This document shows, one piece after another, positions 1 through 7,250 of a stretch of 7,250 bases of DNA (position 1 is the first letter of the stretch; every line of letters begins with the position of its first letter). The notes under the pieces are model-generated. The model was given only the letters and a program-made list of their open reading frames with translations. It did no database searches and was not told where the DNA came from. The position numbers were made by a program, and so were the translations under genes. Source of the stretch: Chloroflexota bacterium (GTDB lineage: Bacteria > Chloroflexota > Limnocylindria > Limnocylindrales > CSP1-4); NCBI GenBank assembly GCA_021814735.1, contig JAKAHX010000072.1, positions 1-7,250 on the forward strand, given 5' to 3'.

Positions 1-30
1 CATCGAGATGGGGTGGAATCGATCGGACAT
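1..30 (-). CDS. ygfK: Start of a gene running off the left edge; probable YgfK-like oxidoreductase
   Basis: Only the first ten codons are in the window. They begin with ATG at 30-28 and read MSDRFHPISM. A clear Shine-Dalgarno GGGAGG lies five bases upstream (41-36), so this is a credible start. The short peptide resembles the beginning of YgfK proteins, which as I recall them open with a Met, a few polar residues and then an R/H-P-I-x-(F/M) segment. The upstream neighbour is an SsnA-type amidohydrolase, and in E. coli ygfK and ssnA are adjacent. YgfK is a large Fe-S/FAD protein annotated as a putative selenate reductase subunit and thought to pass electrons in the selenium/purine-linked gene set. 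Ten residues cannot prove a family, so the start is well supported but the identity is an inference from context. Confidence 0.5.
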   Translation of the reverse strand, partial: MSDRFHPISM

Positions 31-35
31 CGGGT

Positions 36-41
36 CCTCCC
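36..41 (-). promoter_or_regulatory. Shine-Dalgarno site of the ygfK-like gene
   Basis: Read on the minus strand this is GGGAGG, followed by the five-base spacer ACCCG and then ATG at 30. It is nearly the same initiation cassette as that of the preceding amidohydrolase (GGGAGG, TACCC, ATG). It is the main reason for calling a gene start here. The 55-base gap to the amidohydrolase stop holds no other signal I can see. Confidence 0.6.
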
Positions 42-85
42 TCGTCAGGGGTCGCGGGACGGCGCGGCGGGTGGCGGGCCGCTGG

Positions 86-1126
86 TCAGAGGCGGGCGTG
101 CAGGCGCGCCGCCTGTTCGCGGGCCTTCGCCCGGATCTCAGCCGCGTCCACGCGGGTCGGCCCGTGCTCGTCCCAGACGAGCTCGCCGCCTACCTCCACG
201 CGGAGGGGGCGAATGCCAGGCGTGAACGCGATGTGCCAGGGGTCCATGGGCTGGTACGACCAGGTCACGCGATCGGTGCGTGCCTCGGGGACCAGGTCCC
301 AGCCGGTCTCCAGCCAGTGCCACGCCGTCTCGGGAGAGGCCGTGACATCGACCGATCGCTGGAGCGCGTAGGCGAGCCGGAACGTCTCGATCATCTGCGC
401 GCCGATCCCGTCCGTGCCCAGCGCGACCGGGTTGGCGAAGCGGGCGGGGTTGGCGTACCCGACCGAGTTGTTCAGGTTCGAGAAGGGGTTGTGGAGGATC
501 GTCCCCGCGAGGTGGTGGTCCGTGGGCAGGTGGACGCCGTGGGCCAGGAGCCAGCGCTCGTCGGTCAGCCCGGCCAGCCGGTCCGGCGCCTCTGCGTCCT
601 CGGGGCCCTCGCAGACGTGGACGTGGGCCCCCACGCCGAACTCCCGCGCGAGGGCGGCCGCGGCCGCCAGCGTCTCGTCGCTGCAGGTGAAGGCGGCGTG
701 GATCCCCACCAGGCCGCGACCGCCGGCGGCGAGGAACCGGCGGTTCTCCTCGAGTCCGCGGCGTGCGCCGTCCGGGCCATGGCGGTCCGTCACGCCGTAG
801 GCACAGACGACGCGCACCCCGACCTCGGCGCAGGCGTCGGCGATCACCGAGAGCGAGCCCTCGATCGCGTTGGGGGACTCGTTGTGGTCGACGATCGCGG
901 TGGTCCCCGACTCGAGCGCCTCGAGGGCGGCGAGCTTCGCCGACCACTCGAGCATCTCGAGATCGAGCGCCGTGTCCAGGCGCCACCAGATCTGTTCGAG
1001 GATCTGGCGGAAGGTGAGCGGCGTGACCGGCGGTGCCGGCATCCCGCGCGCGAGCGCCGAGTAGATGTGGTGATGCGCGCAGACGAGGCCGGGCGTGACG
1101 CCCGCCCCTGCGTCGGTGCCGGTCAT
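86..1126 (-). CDS. ssnA: SsnA-type metal-dependent amidohydrolase, N-terminally short
   Basis: This is a 346-residue amidohydrolase-superfamily protein, in the SsnA / chlorohydrolase-like branch that hydrolyses C-N bonds on ring or amidine substrates. The metal-site residues are all visible: an H-x-H pair at H18/H20, an H-x-H-x-x-E segment at H168-E173, AHG at H196 and the LGTDG aspartate D239. Other SsnA-like traits are an IWWRLD segment near 46-51, a TAIVDH strand near 76-81 and an SNLNNSVGY segment near 216-224. Family members are usually about 440 residues and carry roughly 60-70 residues before the PG-(L/F)-V-x-x-H segment, forming half of a beta-sandwich. Here that segment begins at residue 12, so the N-terminal half-sandwich is absent. 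The chosen ATG has a good Shine-Dalgarno, and the previous gene ends only 75 bases upstream, leaving no room for the missing part. The C-terminal sandwich part is retained (around 300-320). It is probably cytoplasmic, as no signal peptide is seen. The fold and metal site are secure; the substrate is not known. Confidence 0.85.
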   Translation of the reverse strand: MTGTDAGAGVTPGLVCAHHHIYSALARGMPAPPVTPLTFRQILEQIWWRLDTALDLEMLEWSAKLAALEALESGTTAIVDHNESPNAIEGSLSVIADACAEVGVRVVCAYGVTDRHGPDGARRGLEENRRFLAAGGRGLVGIHAAFTCSDETLAAAAALAREFGVGAHVHVCEGPEDAEAPDRLAGLTDERWLLAHGVHLPTDHHLAGTILHNPFSNLNNSVGYANPARFANPVALGTDGIGAQMIETFRLAYALQRSVDVTASPETAWHWLETGWDLVPEARTDRVTWSYQPMDPWHIAFTPGIRPLRVEVGGELVWDEHGPTRVDAAEIRAKAREQAARLHARL

Positions 1127-1205
1127 GGGTACCTCCCGGGAGTGTTCGCCGTGGGCGTGCCGGTCATCGCCGCACGGGCCCGACCGGCCCGCGCGCGCCG
1201 GTCAT
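1123..1205 (-). other. Two chained mini-ORFs linked by ATGA overlaps
   Basis: ATG at 1205 overlaps the stop of the threonine-synthase-like gene and opens 13 codons ([13 protein letters not shown]) ending with TGA at 1166-1164. That stop overlaps ATG at 1167, which opens 14 codons (MTGTPTANTPGRYP) ending with TGA at 1125-1123. That stop in turn overlaps the ATG of the amidohydrolase at 1126. The three start points lie in three different frames. I do not claim that functional peptides are made. Low-complexity Pro/Gly/Arg composition and origin in a repeat suggest a relic or a translational-coupling ladder. Confidence 0.4.
1132..1137 (-). promoter_or_regulatory. Shine-Dalgarno site fixing the short ssnA start
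   Basis: The minus strand reads GGGAGG, the five-base spacer TACCC, then ATG at 1126. This is the best-placed ribosome site in the gap and supports initiation at the short form of the amidohydrolase. The earlier ATGs at 1205 and 1167 are out of frame with the gene, so they cannot supply a longer N-terminus without frameshifts. Confidence 0.6.
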
Positions 1206-2589
1206 CGCCGCACGCCGGTAAACAGGACGCCGACTCGCTCGTGGTCCCCGATCCTTCCCTCCTCCCGCAGCGCCACCAGCCCAGCCAGCCCGGAGGTCCC
1301 GGTCTCGTCGGCGTCGATGCCGGTGAGCTCGTTGCCCAGCGCGTTGGCGCGCATCAGTTGGTCCTCGGTCACGATGACCGGGCCGCCCCCGGTGGTCAGC
1401 ATGCCCTCCACCACGGCCAGCCAATCGTAGGTCTCGTCGTCCAGGATCCCGTGCGCGACGCTGTGGGGGGCCTCCTCCCACGGCCACATGAACTCGGAGC
1501 GGTGGGTCGCCGCGTACGCGAGCACGTCGCGACGGGCCGCCTCGCCGGCACCTTCGGGGAGGCGCGCCGCCAGCCGCTGGAACGCCCGGGGGAGCGGCCA
1601 GGCGCCGGTGGTCTGCACCGCGTCGAAGCGCGGCAGGTGCACCGGGGCGCCGAGCGCGACGGCCTCGCCGAGCCCCTCGATGCAGGCGCTCGCCAGCGCC
1701 CCGCCGCCGACCTGCAGCATCAGGCGGTCCAGCTGCGGCCCGCCTGACAGCTGCGTGGCGAGCTCGTAGCCCAGCGTGAAGCCCCCCTCGACGGCCAGCC
1801 CGTTCTCGTTGCCCTGGCAGGTGAACGGCAGGGCGCCCTCCGCGATCGCCTGCCTGAGACGATGGTAGGTGGGATCGCCCGGGACGCCCGGCTCGCGAAG
1901 GCAGACCGTCACCCGCGACCGGAGCCGGTTCAGCCGATCCACCACCACGGGATCCGCGTCGTCCGGCACGAAGACGTCCAGGGCCCGCTGCCCCGCGGCC
2001 GCCACCACGGCCGCCGCCAGCGCCGCGTTCCCGCAGCTGGCGATGGCCAGCCGGCGCCGCCCGGCCGGATCGGTCCGGCCCAGCTGCTCCATCACCTCCA
2101 GGTGCACCAGCACGCCGAAGAGGTGGCGCGCCTTGTGCGACCCGGAGACATTGCCGGTCTCGTTCTTGACCCAGACCCCGCCGTCGGCCGCGAACCCGAG
2201 CCGGTCGCTGAGCGCGTCGGCGCGCTCGAACGGGGTCACCGAGAAGCCGTGGCCATCCACCCCGGCGACCGCCCGGTCGAGCCGGGCCACGAGCTCCACA
2301 TACGCCGCGTCGTCCATCCCGCCCGCGCGCGCCAGGTGGTACGAGTGGAAGAGGTGTCGGTACGCGATGTACGGGTTGGGCTCGGCGGCCGCCTCGGCCG
2401 CCGAGGGGAAGACGAGCGACGGGTCGTCCAGGCGACGCCGCAGGACGTGGTCCGTGTCGTCGCCGGAGGCGGCGTTCGGGCAACGGAACGGGTAGGGATC
2501 GTCGGGCGCGGGGGATGCGCCGCAGCCCGCGCAGACGAGCGTGCTGGCGAGGCCGGACGCCTTCGTGGCCGCGGCCCCGGGCAGCGCGC

Positions 2590-2593
<4 letters not shown>
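1202..2593 (-). CDS. Threonine-synthase-like fold-type II PLP enzyme with N-terminal Cys cluster
   Basis: This 463-residue protein belongs to the threonine synthase / Trp-synthase-beta PLP family. Visible parts are a possible zinc-ribbon start with Cys21, Cys24 and Cys38; the PLP Schiff-base lysine K154 in GSHKARH; the cofactor-clamping SCGN at 186-189; a glycine-rich phosphate loop QVGGGALAS at 294-302; and a TGTSGLAGL segment near 431-439, where threonine synthases place their C-terminal cofactor-side loop. GTG at 2593 is chosen because homology begins just after it, a GGAG lies five bases upstream, and the codon overlaps the upstream stop as GTGA. A longer open frame upstream of it runs antiparallel to no homology and lies inside the previous gene. 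Likely reactions are beta- or gamma-elimination or replacement on an amino acid. True threonine synthase is unlikely, because the context is not threonine biosynthesis and the lysine motif is GSHK rather than the usual (S/T)xKD(R/T). The substrate is unknown. Confidence 0.85.
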
Positions 2594-4089
<1,496 letters not shown>

Positions 4090-4095
4090 CGTATG

Positions 4096-4101
4096 TCCTC
4101 T
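4096..4101 (-). promoter_or_regulatory. Shine-Dalgarno of the cysteine-synthase-like gene
   Basis: The minus strand reads AGAGGA, the six-base spacer CATACG, then ATG at 4089. It supports the assigned start. In the rest of the 84-base gap to the transketolase stop I see a small hairpin and no convincing promoter. Confidence 0.55.
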
Positions 4102-4146
4102 ACCTCGGTGCGTTCAGCGTGCGGACGATGGATGGCATGCGGCGGG

Positions 4147-4162
4147 GGGCGATGGTTCGCCC
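4147..4162 (-). other. Small perfect hairpin just after the transketolase gene
   Basis: On the minus strand GGGCGA, loop ACCA, TCGCCC forms a perfect six-base-pair stem starting 11 bases past the transketolase stop. A C-rich run follows rather than a T tract, so it is not a standard intrinsic terminator. It could stabilise the upstream mRNA 3' end or cause partial attenuation between transketolase and the PLP pair. It may also be a chance structure in GC-rich DNA. Confidence 0.35.
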
Positions 4163-4173
4163 GGGACGCTCGG

Positions 4174-6555
4174 TCACCGCGCCTCCGCTGCTTCGAGCGC
4201 CCGGCGGATACGCGCTAGGCGTGACGGGCGCTCCCGGACGAAGCGCTCGATCCCGGCCAGCAGGTGGGCTGGCGTCAGGTGTGCCTCGTCCATGACTTCG
4301 TCGACGGTGCCGCCGGTGCGCCAGCGGTCGTCCCAGTCGGAGCCCATGGAGTACTCGAGCGCGAGCGGGCCGTCCACCCAGTCGCGCATGAAGCGCGCCG
4401 CCCGGTTGGTGATGGCCATCCCGTCGAGCCGGTCGGCCGGCGTGACGGTGCGGTCCCGGTAGGCCGCGTCCTGCAGGCGGAAGAGCTGCGGGCTCACCGC
4501 CGCCACCACCTTGACGTTGAGCCCCTCCCGGTCGAGGTCGGGGAGGATCCGCACCAGGTTGGCGGTGCTGGTGGTCCCCTGCACGAAGACGGTCCCCGCG
4601 GCCGGACGGTCGGGTCGCGGCTCCCGCATCACGTAGGCCCCGCGGGCCGCCTCGAAGTGGGAGGGGATCCCGAGCGCCGCCCGGTCCGGGATCTCGATGG
4701 GCGGGCGCGTGAGGTGCAACGCCACGATGGGGGCCGTCCGGGCCAGGGCGGCCGCCAGCACCACCGGGACCTCGTTGTACTCCCAGGGGTGCAGGTCGAT
4801 GACGTGGCCCTCCGGGAAGAGCTGGGTGATCGCGGTGGCGAAGATCCCGAAGTGCGTGCGCGAGTCCTCGGCGGTCTCGGGCCCGGAATGTCCGGCCACC
4901 CAGAGCACCTTGCCCACCCGCAGCTCGGTGTCCTGCGCCAGCTGGCTGAAGAGGCGCAGGGGGCCGTACTTGAGGTAACTGAAGGAGCCGTACGTGGAGC
5001 AGGCGCCCCAGAAGCCGTCGAACTCGGCCATCGGGTCGTCCGCCAGGTTCACCGTGGCGAGCCCGGCCATCATGCCGGCGTTGGTGAACTCCGTGATCTC
5101 GGTGGGCAGGAGCGCCCCTCGCGGGTTCGTTTCCCGCTGGTACCAGCCCCAGCCCGGGAGGTCGCCGAAGCCCTTGCCGAACCCGGCCAGGTTGGTGGAC
5201 TCGGCGAGGTCCGCGGAGGCGGCGATCACCAGGGGCCGGCCGTACTCGGCCTTCGCGAAGCTGTTGACCCAGGCGCCCCAGGCGGCCAGGGCGGCCCGGT
5301 TGGGAGCCTTCTCGCCGGGCTGCTTCCACATCTCGGGCGGGTACGAGCGGGCGTCGAAGAGGCGCGGGTCCTCCGTCAGGCGGGCGCTCCGGCCACCCAG
5401 GTTGAAGGTCGGGATCCGCTCCGGCACCTGGTCGGCCAGCTCGAGCAGCCGGTCGGAGATCGCCTCCACCACGTCGCGATGGGCGCGCAGCACCCCCATC
5501 GCGATGCGCAGGTTGGCCTCCGCCTGGCGCGCCCGCTCCGCGGGATCGGCGGGCGCGGGGGCGTCGACGCCCTCGTAGGTCACCCCGTGGCGTTCCATGA
5601 AGCCGTGGCGGACCGCCCAGAACTCGGGCGAGTTGAGGGGATGCGGGGTCCCGTGACTGGCGTTGTCGTACTTGCCGTAGCCCCGCCCCTTGCGGGTGCG
5701 GAACCAGGCCACGCTGGGGCGCCCACCGCTGTTCTCGCCGCGGGCCGCCTCCAGGACGGCGCGGGTCACCGGGCCCCACTCCATCCCGTCCAGGGTGCCC
5801 GTGACGCGCCAGGCGTAGGCGCCGAACCACGTCTCCGGGGTCCCCGGCACCACCGACGAGGCGCGGAACTCGTCGATCCCGAAGTCGTTCCAGTCGAGGA
5901 GGAAGACGAGGTTCGAGAGCCCCAGGCCCCAGGCCGCGTTGCGGGTCTCGTGGCTGGCCCCGGGGGTGAGGCCGCCCTCGCCCTCCACCGCGAAGACCCG
6001 CACGTCCCCCGCGCCCGCGAGCCGCAGCGCCAGCGCTTCCCCCGCCGCGGCCGGCATGCCGTGCCCGGAGGGTCCCGTGTTGAACTTGAGGAGCAGGGTC
6101 TTGCCCGCCATCTCGGCGTGCCCGGGCAGGCCGCCGCGGTGACGGAGCGTGAGGAGGTCCTCCCAGGTGAGGGCGAAGCGACCGCCCTCGGGAAACGCGA
6201 AGCGCGGCTCGCCGGTCCACTCGTGGCGCGCCCGCAGCGTCTCGTTGAGGACCGCCAGCGAGGCATAGACGAGCGGCACGGTGTGGCCGGCCGACAGGAC
6301 CAGCCGGTCCGCGAAGGGGCGCCAGGGGCGCCGGATGTCCCAGCGCATGGCGCCCGAGAGGAGCAACGCCAGGAAGAAGTGCACCTTGGAGCGGCTGCCG
6401 CCGGGATGCCCCGACTGGCGGTAGTTCAGGGAGAGGTCGATCATCTCGTCGACCACGTCCCGGACGAGCTCCCAGTGCGGGAACGATGGCTCCGCCGCCG
6501 CGTACAGCTCATCCACCCGCGTGCGACCCGTCGTCGCCGACTCCACCGACGTCAC
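4174..6555 (-). CDS. Divergent transketolase-like thiamine-diphosphate enzyme
   Basis: This 793-residue protein has the full transketolase layout: an N-terminal ThDP domain (about 30-310), a pyrimidine-binding domain (about 415-620) and a C-terminal domain (about 650-790). Conserved positions are SGHPGG at 48-53, SAGH at 88-91, GPSGHG at 161-166, the proton-relay E203, N223, SHG at 300-302, SADL at 447-450, the ThDP-activating E489, and the triad H556, D564, H568 with the same spacing as E. coli H461, D469, H473. Two positions depart from the norm. The Mg/ThDP motif GDG is GEG (192-194), and the substrate-phosphate arginine equivalent to E. coli R520 appears as H589. At about 130 residues longer than E. 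coli TktA (663), it probably transfers ketol or acyl units from a non-standard, perhaps unphosphorylated, substrate. The start is GTG with a very strong AAGGAGG upstream. Phosphoketolase and pyruvate dehydrogenase E1 were considered and fit less well. Confidence 0.88.
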   Translation of the reverse strand: MTSVESATTGRTRVDELYAAAEPSFPHWELVRDVVDEMIDLSLNYRQSGHPGGSRSKVHFFLALLLSGAMRWDIRRPWRPFADRLVLSAGHTVPLVYASLAVLNETLRARHEWTGEPRFAFPEGGRFALTWEDLLTLRHRGGLPGHAEMAGKTLLLKFNTGPSGHGMPAAAGEALALRLAGAGDVRVFAVEGEGGLTPGASHETRNAAWGLGLSNLVFLLDWNDFGIDEFRASSVVPGTPETWFGAYAWRVTGTLDGMEWGPVTRAVLEAARGENSGGRPSVAWFRTRKGRGYGKYDNASHGTPHPLNSPEFWAVRHGFMERHGVTYEGVDAPAPADPAERARQAEANLRIAMGVLRAHRDVVEAISDRLLELADQVPERIPTFNLGGRSARLTEDPRLFDARSYPPEMWKQPGEKAPNRAALAAWGAWVNSFAKAEYGRPLVIAASADLAESTNLAGFGKGFGDLPGWGWYQRETNPRGALLPTEITEFTNAGMMAGLATVNLADDPMAEFDGFWGACSTYGSFSYLKYGPLRLFSQLAQDTELRVGKVLWVAGHSGPETAEDSRTHFGIFATAITQLFPEGHVIDLHPWEYNEVPVVLAAALARTAPIVALHLTRPPIEIPDRAALGIPSHFEAARGAYVMREPRPDRPAAGTVFVQGTTSTANLVRILPDLDREGLNVKVVAAVSPQLFRLQDAAYRDRTVTPADRLDGMAITNRAARFMRDWVDGPLALEYSMGSDWDDRWRTGGTVDEVMDEAHLTPAHLLAGIERFVRERPSRLARIRRALEAAEAR

Positions 6556-6559
6556 CTCT

Positions 6560-6566
6560 CCTCCTT
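6560..6566 (-). promoter_or_regulatory. Strong Shine-Dalgarno of the transketolase-like gene
   Basis: The minus strand reads AAGGAGG, then AGAG, then GTG at 6555. This near-consensus site is the strongest ribosome site in the window and supports the GTG start over the second GTG at codon 4, which would sit about 13 bases from it. Confidence 0.65.
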
Positions 6567-6579
6567 GCCAGCCGTGGGC

Positions 6580-6617
6580 CGCGGGGCCCCGCGCCCGGTT
6601 GCGGTCCGGGGCCCCGC
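6580..6617. repeat. Paired GC-rich palindromes between aminotransferase and transketolase
   Basis: A perfect 14-base palindrome CGCGGGGCCCCGCG lies at 6580-6593 and a second perfect palindrome CGGGGCCCCG at 6607-6616. They share the 11-mer CGGGGCCCCGC as a direct repeat (6582-6592 and 6607-6617). Each could fold alone, or the two could pair with each other in alternative structures, about 14-20 bases ahead of the strong Shine-Dalgarno. There is no T tract on the transcribed side, so a standard terminator is not supported. It may act as an attenuator, an mRNA processing or stability element, or a regulator site. Confidence 0.45.
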
Positions 6618-6645
6618 CCCCGTCACTCCGATCTCCGGCGACTCC

Positions 6646-7250
6646 CTACGCGGGAACCGCCACCTTCCCGACAAAGGCCGCGATGCGCTCCAGCGCCTTG
6701 GCGATGTTGGCCTGCGAGTTGGCGTAGGAGAGGCGGATGTGGTCGACGCCGACGCCCCCGAAGGCCGTCCCGGCAAGTCCCGAGACGCCAGCCTCGTACA
6801 GCAGCCGGTTGGCGAAGTCGGCGCCGGACAGGCCGGTGCCGGAGACGTCGGGAAAGACGTAGAAGGCCCCCTCCGGGCGCAGGCAGCGGATCCCGGGGAT
6901 CGCGTTCAGGCCATCCACGATGAGGTCACGCCGGGCGCGGAACTCGGCCACCATGGCGTCCACCGCATCCTGGGGACCCTGCAGCGCCTCGAGCGCGCCG
7001 TACTGCTCGAAGGTGGAGACGCAGCTCACCGTGTTGATGATGAGCCGCCCGAAGGGGAAGGCGAGCCACTCGGGCACGATGGCGTAGCCCAGCCGCCAAC
7101 CGGTCATGGCGTAGGTCTTGGAAAAGCCGTCCAGGATCACCGTGCGCTCGGCCATGCCGGGCAGGCTGGCGATGCTGACGTGTTCGCCCTCGTAGAGGAT
7201 CCGGCTGTAGATCTCGTCGGCCAGCACCACGAGGTCGTGCGCCTTCGCGA
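6646..7250 (-). CDS. Class I/II PLP aminotransferase, C-terminal half (N-terminus beyond right edge)
   Basis: The frame stays open to the window edge, and 200 residues including the C-terminus are present, about half of a normal 380-400 residue enzyme. Signature positions of the fold-type I aspartate-aminotransferase family are visible: the LADEIY segment holding the aspartate that binds the PLP ring nitrogen and its partner tyrosine; the PLP lysine in GFSKTYAMTGWRLGY; the GAFYVFPD segment; and the substrate-carboxylate arginine in HIRLSYA near the end. It transfers an amino group between an amino acid and a 2-oxoacid in the cytoplasm. An internal GTG at 7230 is not the true start, because coding homology continues upstream of it to the edge. 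It is the most upstream gene visible in the operon, 90 bases before the transketolase-like gene. The substrate cannot be told from this half. Confidence 0.93.
   Translation of the reverse strand, partial: AKAHDLVVLADEIYSRILYEGEHVSIASLPGMAERTVILDGFSKTYAMTGWRLGYAIVPEWLAFPFGRLIINTVSCVSTFEQYGALEALQGPQDAVDAMVAEFRARRDLIVDGLNAIPGIRCLRPEGAFYVFPDVSGTGLSGADFANRLLYEAGVSGLAGTAFGGVGVDHIRLSYANSQANIAKALERIAAFVGKVAVPA

Larger units (their letters stand above)
1118..1214 (-). repeat. Duplicated stop/start junction: 18-base direct repeat plus a third partial copy
   Basis: The plus-strand 18-mer GCCGGTCATCGCCGCACG occurs exactly at 1159-1176 and again at 1197-1214, 38 bases apart. Its first nine bases recur at 1118-1126, where they are the start of the amidohydrolase. 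On the minus strand each full copy reads as codons Val-Arg-Arg, a stop and an overlapping ATG followed by ACCGGC. The first copy is the real end of the threonine-synthase-like gene. The pattern looks like a tandem duplication of a former gene junction. Confidence 0.8.

Noticed and set aside
8..1747. Long plus-strand open frame of 579 codons opposite the amidohydrolase and PLP gene
   Set aside because: It is antisense to two genes with clear catalytic motifs, has a repetitive Arg/Val/Gly/Asp composition with no domain, and crosses the gene junction. It is a GC-rich shadow frame.
4147..4162. Rho-independent terminator after the transketolase gene
   Set aside because: The stem is only six pairs and is followed by a C-rich run, with no T tract. 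It is kept only as a small hairpin.
4100..6220. Minus-strand open frame of 706 codons in another frame of the transketolase gene
   Set aside because: Its composition is almost entirely Arg/Gly/Pro/Ala, as expected from reading a GC-rich gene out of frame. The overlapping frame carries all transketolase motifs.
4174..6555. Phosphoketolase or pyruvate dehydrogenase E1 identity, suggested by the length
   Set aside because: The transketolase His/Asp spacing (H556, D564, H568) and the SGHPGG and GPSGHG motifs are present, while the phosphoketolase GDGEAETG-type motif and E1-specific motifs are not.
7228..7230. GTG at 7230 as the aminotransferase start
   Set aside because: Coding sequence typical of the family continues in frame to the window edge, and the normal first half of the enzyme would be missing. 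The gene is cut by the window, not short.

Overview
The window is a single co-directional gene block on the minus strand, from a high-GC bacterium that uses Shine-Dalgarno initiation with ATG and GTG starts. There are no rRNA, tRNA, phage, IS or CRISPR signals and no taxonomic marker gene. A high-GC soil or subsurface lineage (for example Actinobacteriota, Chloroflexota or similar) would fit, but the sequence does not decide this.

In transcription order, from the right edge leftwards: (1) the C-terminal half of a fold-type I class I/II aminotransferase (6646-7250, cut by the window edge); (2) a divergent 793-residue transketolase-like ThDP enzyme (4174-6555); (3) a long cysteine-synthase-like fold-type II PLP enzyme of 499 residues (2590-4089); (4) a threonine-synthase-like fold-type II PLP enzyme with an N-terminal Cys cluster (1202-2593), whose GTG start overlaps the previous stop by 4 bases; (5) an SsnA-type amidohydrolase (86-1126) that lacks the usual N-terminal beta-sandwich segment; and (6) the first ten codons of another gene (1-30), whose N-terminus and position fit YgfK, the iron-sulfur/flavin oxidoreductase that sits beside SsnA in E. 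coli. Gaps are 90, 84, about 75 and 55 bases, so one operon is likely, although a GC-rich inverted-repeat region before the transketolase and a small hairpin after it could modulate transcription.

What binds the block together is an inference. SsnA and YgfK belong to the E. coli ygeW-ygeX-ygeY-hyuA-ygfK-ssnA-xdhD type gene set, first linked to selenium-dependent molybdenum hydroxylases and later to anaerobic purine/urate breakdown. In that set the PLP step is YgeX, 2,3-diaminopropionate ammonia-lyase, a single fold-type II enzyme. Here the neighbours are instead two different fold-type II PLP enzymes, a transketolase-like enzyme with altered cofactor and substrate positions, and an aminotransferase. 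This may be a variant catabolic module in which nitrogen-rich intermediates are processed through PLP chemistry and a two-carbon (ketol) transfer.

The most unusual local structure is the junction between the threonine-synthase-like gene and ssnA. An 18-base direct repeat there duplicates the stop/start junction, giving a ladder of three ATGA overlaps and two mini-ORFs in front of the shortened amidohydrolase.
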